Below, in pieces: positions 59,671-64,000 of a stretch of DNA of 64,000 nt. The notes under the pieces are model-generated. The model was not told the origin of the DNA and did no database searches. It saw nothing but the letters and a program-made list of their open reading frames with translations. This DNA comes from Sipunculus nudus (lineage: Eukaryota > Annelida > Sipuncula > Golfingiida > Sipunculidae): assembly GCA_026874595.1 (NCBI GenBank), contig CM049318.1, forward strand, positions 15,667,741 through 15,731,740. Direction: 5' to 3'. The position numbers and the translations under genes were made by a program. Within the stretch, counting starts at the first letter, position 1, and each line of letters begins with the position of its first letter.

Positions 59671-59893
59671 TTATGTCATTGGGACATGCTTGCAGGCTGC
59701 CTGTAGTTTGGTGCGCAGTGTCTGGTACACAGTGTCAGGAAAGGTGCGATCGAAGTAGTCGTCAATGTGGTCGGGGTCCTCTCCCTGCCACGAACCTCCC
59801 CAGCGGAGTCCAGATAACGTCACATTACTTAGGAAGCATTTGTAGGGGTTGCTTCCAGACTTCCTGTCATTGGCTAGAACAAAAGGAATACTC
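59671..59893 (-). CDS. M15 metallopeptidase-like protein, terminal exon
   Basis: The acceptor TTTACTCCTCACTTACAG precedes G|AGT (two bases of the first codon come from the previous exon). The exon reads SIPFVLANDRKSGSNPYKC, then LSGLRWGGSWQGEDPDHIDD, and stops at TAA 59671. GLxWGGxW...DPxHID matches the C-terminal zinc-site block of M15 (D-Ala-D-Ala carboxypeptidase/endolysin) peptidases, in which this His is the last zinc ligand. Animal members cut bacterial peptidoglycan in known cases. That function is inferred here. The exon at 62848-62972 fits the N-terminal part. Two AATAAA signals follow the stop. Confidence 0.58.
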
Positions 59894-60049
59894 CTGTAAG
59901 TGAGGAGTAAATATACATACATATATATATTGCGATATTGTGACCGCGGAGGAAAGACTACATTCCCGCGAGCATTTCTATATATATATATATACTACAT
60001 CCACATACTTTCGCAGTTTAACTGACTGACAATCAGAAGTGAAACAATG
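59894..60049 (-). other. Intron side of the M15-like gene
   Basis: Contains the branch/pyrimidine tract and a short (TA)n run. No coding signal. Confidence 0.4.
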
Positions 60050-60073
60050 GATGCTTTATGGAACCTTGACATT

Positions 60074-60140
<67 letters not shown>

Positions 60141-60453
60141 AATGATTTATATATTTGATGGGGAGGGGATGATAGCTAAAACTGTGTCGCGGTGTTAGCT
60201 GACATAACTGGGACAGATAGTGATCTGGGGCCTTCCCTAATAAAATGTGTGTATGTATTCTAACGGCAGCAGTCGCCTTTCCCCGGATTTTCCTTATCAC
60301 ACTACATTCCTTTGAAGGTATATCAATTTGGCCAAAATTGAGCATAGATAATTGGTAACGTCTGTTGATTAAGGATTTAAATAAAGGAGGAGAGAAAACA
60401 CATCGAACGTAGACGCTGGAGTTTTTTTTAAATGTCAAGGTTCCATAAAGCGT
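60050..60453. mobile_element. About 400-bp inverted-repeat element with (TA)n
   Basis: ATGCTTTATGGAACCTTGAC at 60050 is inverted at 60429-60453 (AATGTCAAGGTTCCATAAAG). Inside are a long (TA)n tract (60079-60140) and a unique segment. Looks like a small non-autonomous DNA element. The ORF spanning it (60438-59995) reads into (TA)n as YIYIYI and is not a gene. Confidence 0.6.
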
Positions 60454-60599
60454 AGGTCAGGGCACATGTGTTGTTAAACCCATGAATATTGAAATATCCT
60501 TTCTTTCACAAGTTATAGTACCATAATCGATCATTCAAATTATTCATAAAGTTCATTTACAATGTATTAATCATTTTCTGAACATGTTCAGGAGTGTGT

Positions 60600-62520
60600 T
60601 TGGTGGGGGTTATATATCCCCTAACCCCTCGCCTGTATCGACGCCCCTGGTAGCATTTCCTAAGGCCCCAGACCCACATGCACCTACGACCGGTTAGTGA
60701 CAGGTTACGACAACTTGCGACTTGAAAATCGTAGGTAGTCTTTAAAAGGTCGTATGACAAGTTGTAACTAGTCGCAAGAAGTCGTAGGATGTCTTAAGTA
60801 GTCGCAAGTACTCAAAAGTTCTAACCAATAGGAGTGGAATGCGAACGGTTCGCAATCATACGACTAATCGGCAGTAGTCTTGGAGAAATCGGTGGAAGTC
60901 TTATGTTGTCACACGACTAGTTTACGAGTGGAGTATATATTCTTATGTGATCAGTAGCAATAGGAGTTAACGAGCGTTCGCAGACTGGTACCGACTTGTC
61001 GTACGGTACGAGTGGTTAAAACTGGTAACGGCCGATCCCGACTAGTGGTACGATGAGTTGTATAAGACTTGTCGTGAACACGTGACTGGCACATAGTGAG
61101 GTACATACAAAGAGTTAAGAAAATTTGAATGTGTATGATCCATAGCAAACACATCCATGCGTGATGAACTTTTTTGGGGAAAAACTGTAAGCAGACCAAG
61201 AAAAATAATCACATTGGATGATGCATTTTACATTTCGATAAATATATATAGGAAGATACTTTTACAAACTTCGATCTACTTTGAGCAAAATGATAATGTA
61301 CGTAGTTATAAGAATATTTCTGTTGTATAAAAAAAGATAACCAGTGTAGATGATAGAACTGCAACCAGGGGACGGGATAATTACATCAAATACTGATCAG
61401 CAACATGGCTGTCAATGAAACAGTCGGTTTTATACATCGCAGAAAATTGGCTTTATGCGATACGTAGCCTAATTGTTAGGTGGCGATGAAGGAGAACTAC
61501 CGGCAAAAGGAGCGGAGATTATTGGTATGGCTTTCGCTCATAAGGTAGAATTACGATTGCCAGTTACGATACGAAAATTTTGAACATGCTCGAAAATATA
61601 CGATACGATACCAAGCTAAGCTCGCAGGACTTCGTATCTGATCTCAACACACACGTTGCGATAACAAGCCAGGAAGCTTCGTATGGTATCCTGCTTTCTA
61701 TCCCAGCGTATCCTAATTTCGTAACGTGTATGCTGGGCTCTAGACGTGAAGAATCTCACGTGCCACGCTCATTGCGTGCGACGTACGTTGCGTCTTAGAC
61801 CACGAATTTATTTCCCATGATACCTTAAAAATTGCATGTTTCACTTGCGAACTTCTAGCGTACTCCTTGCGGTTGGAGCAAGTTTCATTTGCCCCCGTTG
61901 TCGCAGAGAATTCGTTGAATATGTTGGACATGTCCAAAATCCTCCGTACGTGCTTACGGCTGTCTAGGACCTCGAAATTTTGCAAGACAGACTTGCGTGA
62001 CACGTGAGATTCTGCTCAAAATTTGGACGCAAATAGGTCGTAGGTGCCCGTACGGCCGGTTGTGACCTAGGCTTAAGGCATCGTACAACAGACCTACGAG
62101 ATCGGCCTGACATAAAGAAAAACCTACGACGCTGAAAAACTTTTGAATATGTTAAAAATTCTACAACAAGGGCTAAGCAAGATTTTTTCGTCGTAAAACA
62201 TATTAATTTCATACGACACACCCACGACTATCATAGGAATTTCCCCAAATTTCTGTCGTAGACCTGTCGTATTTGTGCTGTGCGATGTATGTGAGTTAGC
62301 TTAACCACGACCACTCGGTAGTTCTCGTACGACCCTCGGTAGCTATAGTCGACATATCGTCTCATTCAACGATCGGTCGGTAGTAATCTTACGACCAGTC
62401 GTATGGTCGTATAAGATGCAGTCAAATTGGACACTAATACTCTCACCGACTGATTACGACCGCTCGTAATGTGGCCCCATGTGTGACCGCAAACTTAATC
62501 CTTTGCGGGAAGTCGCAGGT
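60600..62520. repeat. GTCGTA/TACGAC-rich dispersed repeat
   Basis: Unusually CpG-rich for this window, with dozens of near-palindromic words (GTCGTA, TACGAC, CGTACG, GGTCGTA). Ends are partly inverted: GGCCCCAGACCCACATGC + ACCTACGACCGG at 60664, and TACGACCGCTCG + TGTGGCCCCATGTG near 62454-62485. That implies a roughly 1.8-kb inverted-repeat element. ORFs within are repeat artefacts. Confidence 0.6.
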
Positions 62521-62847
62521 GATCGGTATTCGTGTAAATATAGTTCCCACTTCATGTAAACATATATATCGTCGTATTGATGATACAATCCTGCGGCTAT
62601 CGAGTATTGCGTTATGTCATACCTATTATACGAAACAATAGGTAGATTATATGTCAATATCAATGTTTTTGTATGATATGATACAACAGATGATTAATAT
62701 TACAGTGTCTAATTGCAAACATGTATATTTATTGGGAATCATAGTTGATAAATGATACCATTCAGAAATAATGGATCAGCTTAATATTCCCCGGAGTTTT
62801 GACTTGCTCGGGGTAACGGGAATTGTAAATTTTCACTGAGAACTGAC

Positions 62848-62972
62848 CTTGACCACGCAGGTTCTCGCGAGACGGCCGAGAGTGTCCAAACTCCCTCTGA
62901 ATTCGTCCTCAATATAGATCGGGTTACCCACGAAGTATAGGCTAATGTATCTCCGTACGGTGCACTCACTTT
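62848..62972 (-). CDS. M15 metallopeptidase-like protein, upstream exon
   Basis: The acceptor TTTTTACTGTAG precedes the exon and the donor GTCAAG|GTCAGT follows. The open frame reads SECTVRRYISLYFVGNPIYI, then EDEFRGSLDTLGRLARTCVV. In M15 peptidases the stretch before the zinc-binding SxHxxGxAxD motif has this form (a helix xxFRxxLDxLxxxAR followed by a strand), so it fits the piece upstream of the 59.7-kb exon. The exon ends at a codon boundary, whereas the terminal exon needs two extra bases. At least one exon must therefore lie between them, and it should carry the first two zinc ligands. I found none on the minus strand of 59.9-62.8 kb. It may be absent (pseudogene) or too diverged. Confidence 0.5.
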
Positions 62973-63128
62973 CTACAGTAAAAAGTAAGAAATTTTATAA
63001 TTGACCATCAGTGTTTTGTTAGAAAATCAAAATACTGATCACTGCAGGGTCCTATAAAAGTGATTTCGAAAGAAGCGGTACCCACACATAAACCCCCCTT
63101 CCCCACAAAACAATAGGATTCTATCTCC

Positions 63129-63130
<2 letters not shown>

Positions 63131-63188
<58 letters not shown>
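63131..63188. repeat. (AT)n microsatellite
   Basis: About 58 bp of AT repeats. Confidence 0.95.
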
Positions 63189-63193
<5 letters not shown>

Positions 63194-63544
63194 TTCGATT
63201 TTAGCAAATTATAAAATGCGAACATTTTATGGTTTGTCCATGTTCAAACCATAAATAAGGTTTTAGGACCTAGAAAGGCGACCCCTAAAACCATGACCTG
63301 GTTACAGCTATTGGTGTTCATTAAGAACTTTAAATGGCTCATTAATTAAACATTTAAAGCAATCACAGCTGAAATATTCGGCATTATATAAATACAATGT
63401 ATAAGATTATGTGAATTATATATTTAAACGTCTTTATTTCATTATTTTTTTTTCTCAGCATGAGTATTGATATAAACTTGTTTATTTTACATGGATTGTA
63501 CAAATAGTTATTATAACTAATCGCGGCATTCTCCATTGCTCAGA
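63189..63544. other. No gene recognised
   Basis: A+T-rich non-coding DNA. A possible 5' flank or intron of the M15-like gene. Confidence 0.4.
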
Positions 63545-63715
63545 TTGTGGCTTTCGATAGACTGTATAAGTGGAGGAAACCGGAGATCCGGAAGAAATCA
63601 CCGGCATTGGACGAGCAACTACAACCCACTCTCATAGCCACGCCGGGGTTCGAACCCGGGTGGCCAGCGGAGAGAGCGTTTTACCTCTCGACTGTCCAGG
63701 TCCCAATTATTAGAC
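63545..63715 (-). mobile_element. tRNA-derived SINE, well preserved
   Basis: On the minus strand: GACAGTCGAGAGGTAAAACG (A-box region), then CACCCGGGTTCGAACCCCGG (perfect T arm with B box GGTTCGAACC). The body continues to about 63545. The second half of a tRNA fold is strong, but the acceptor stem does not pair, so a SINE head and not a tRNA gene. Degenerate copies are at 47.3-47.5 kb and 44.85 kb. Confidence 0.72.
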
Positions 63716-64000
63716 ATAGTTTATTTCTACAGTGTATAAAAAAAACTCCAAATATTTTAGCGAAAACTACTTAATATAGTTTGTGAAAGAAGTCGATTTC
63801 AATAACTTTTTCAGCAATATTTTTGAATCAAAAGTATATCTCTACACTGTCTCATCAATATGTAAATGAGCTGAATACATCATCACGGCCAAAAACGTTT
63901 GGTTCCTCAGGCACGGCTCCCATATTATTTACCCCAATACAAAATTATTATTTCATATTATTTAATTATCATTTCAATTGAAATTTACAGATTAGTAGCT
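63716..64000. other. No feature recognised
   Basis: A+T-rich window edge. Nothing supportable. Confidence 0.4.

Noticed and set aside
59995-60438. 147-codon minus-strand ORF
   Set aside because: It reads through a (TA)n tract as YIYIYI and spans an inverted-repeat element. No domain.
60600-62520. Middle exon of the M15-like gene within the GTCGTA repeat
   Set aside because: I looked on the minus strand for a coding form of SxHxxGxAxD and saw none. The region is explained by the repeat.
63640-63700. Functional tRNA gene (minus strand)
   Set aside because: The T arm and boxes are excellent but the acceptor stem does not pair, and degenerate copies elsewhere identify a SINE.

Overview
This is eukaryotic DNA from an invertebrate. 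The repeat families resemble those common in marine bivalve genomes, so a bivalve mollusc is the most likely source. No conserved host gene fixes the species. Real coding sequence is sparse, and most of the window is layered transposable elements, satellites and A+T-rich non-coding DNA.

0-5 kb: a fold-back, tRNA-like repeat cluster, then a 35-bp minisatellite of about 80 units, split by an 820-bp TG...CA element (solo LTR) with a 4-bp target duplication. 5-17.9 kb: one candidate exon, then copies of two large non-coding repeat families. I call them R1 (starts AGCGAACCTGTGAGCTTATGCGA) and R2 (starts TTTTAGCTCAGCTGAC). A decayed Ty3/Gypsy gag-protease fragment lies on the minus strand. 17.9-31.5 kb: one inverted R1 copy carries four later insertions: an inverted R2, an 844-bp hAT-type element with a perfect 8-bp target duplication, a 5.5-kb Ngaro-like tyrosine-recombinase retrotransposon with split direct repeats, and a forward R2. 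31.8 kb: a broken MULE transposase. 32.5-43.7 kb: R2 with R1 nested inside, an LTR-like segment, and a ~287-bp tandem array rich in AGGTCA half-sites.

44-55 kb: mostly non-coding, with YY1-like inverted repeats, tRNA-derived SINEs, a possible signal-peptide first exon (49.07 kb), a Gypsy RNase H fragment with polypurine tract, and a 5'-truncated LINE. 55-63 kb: the two best host-gene loci, both on the minus strand. One is the 282-codon terminal exon of a double-hotdog acyl thioesterase-like gene. The other is two exons resembling an M15 metallopeptidase, whose central zinc-ligand exon I could not find. A GTCGTA-rich repeat, microsatellites and SINEs fill the rest.

Nothing suggests an operon or shared pathway among the coding pieces. 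What links the window is the insertion history: intact repeat copies elsewhere in it serve as empty-site references for most of the insertions.
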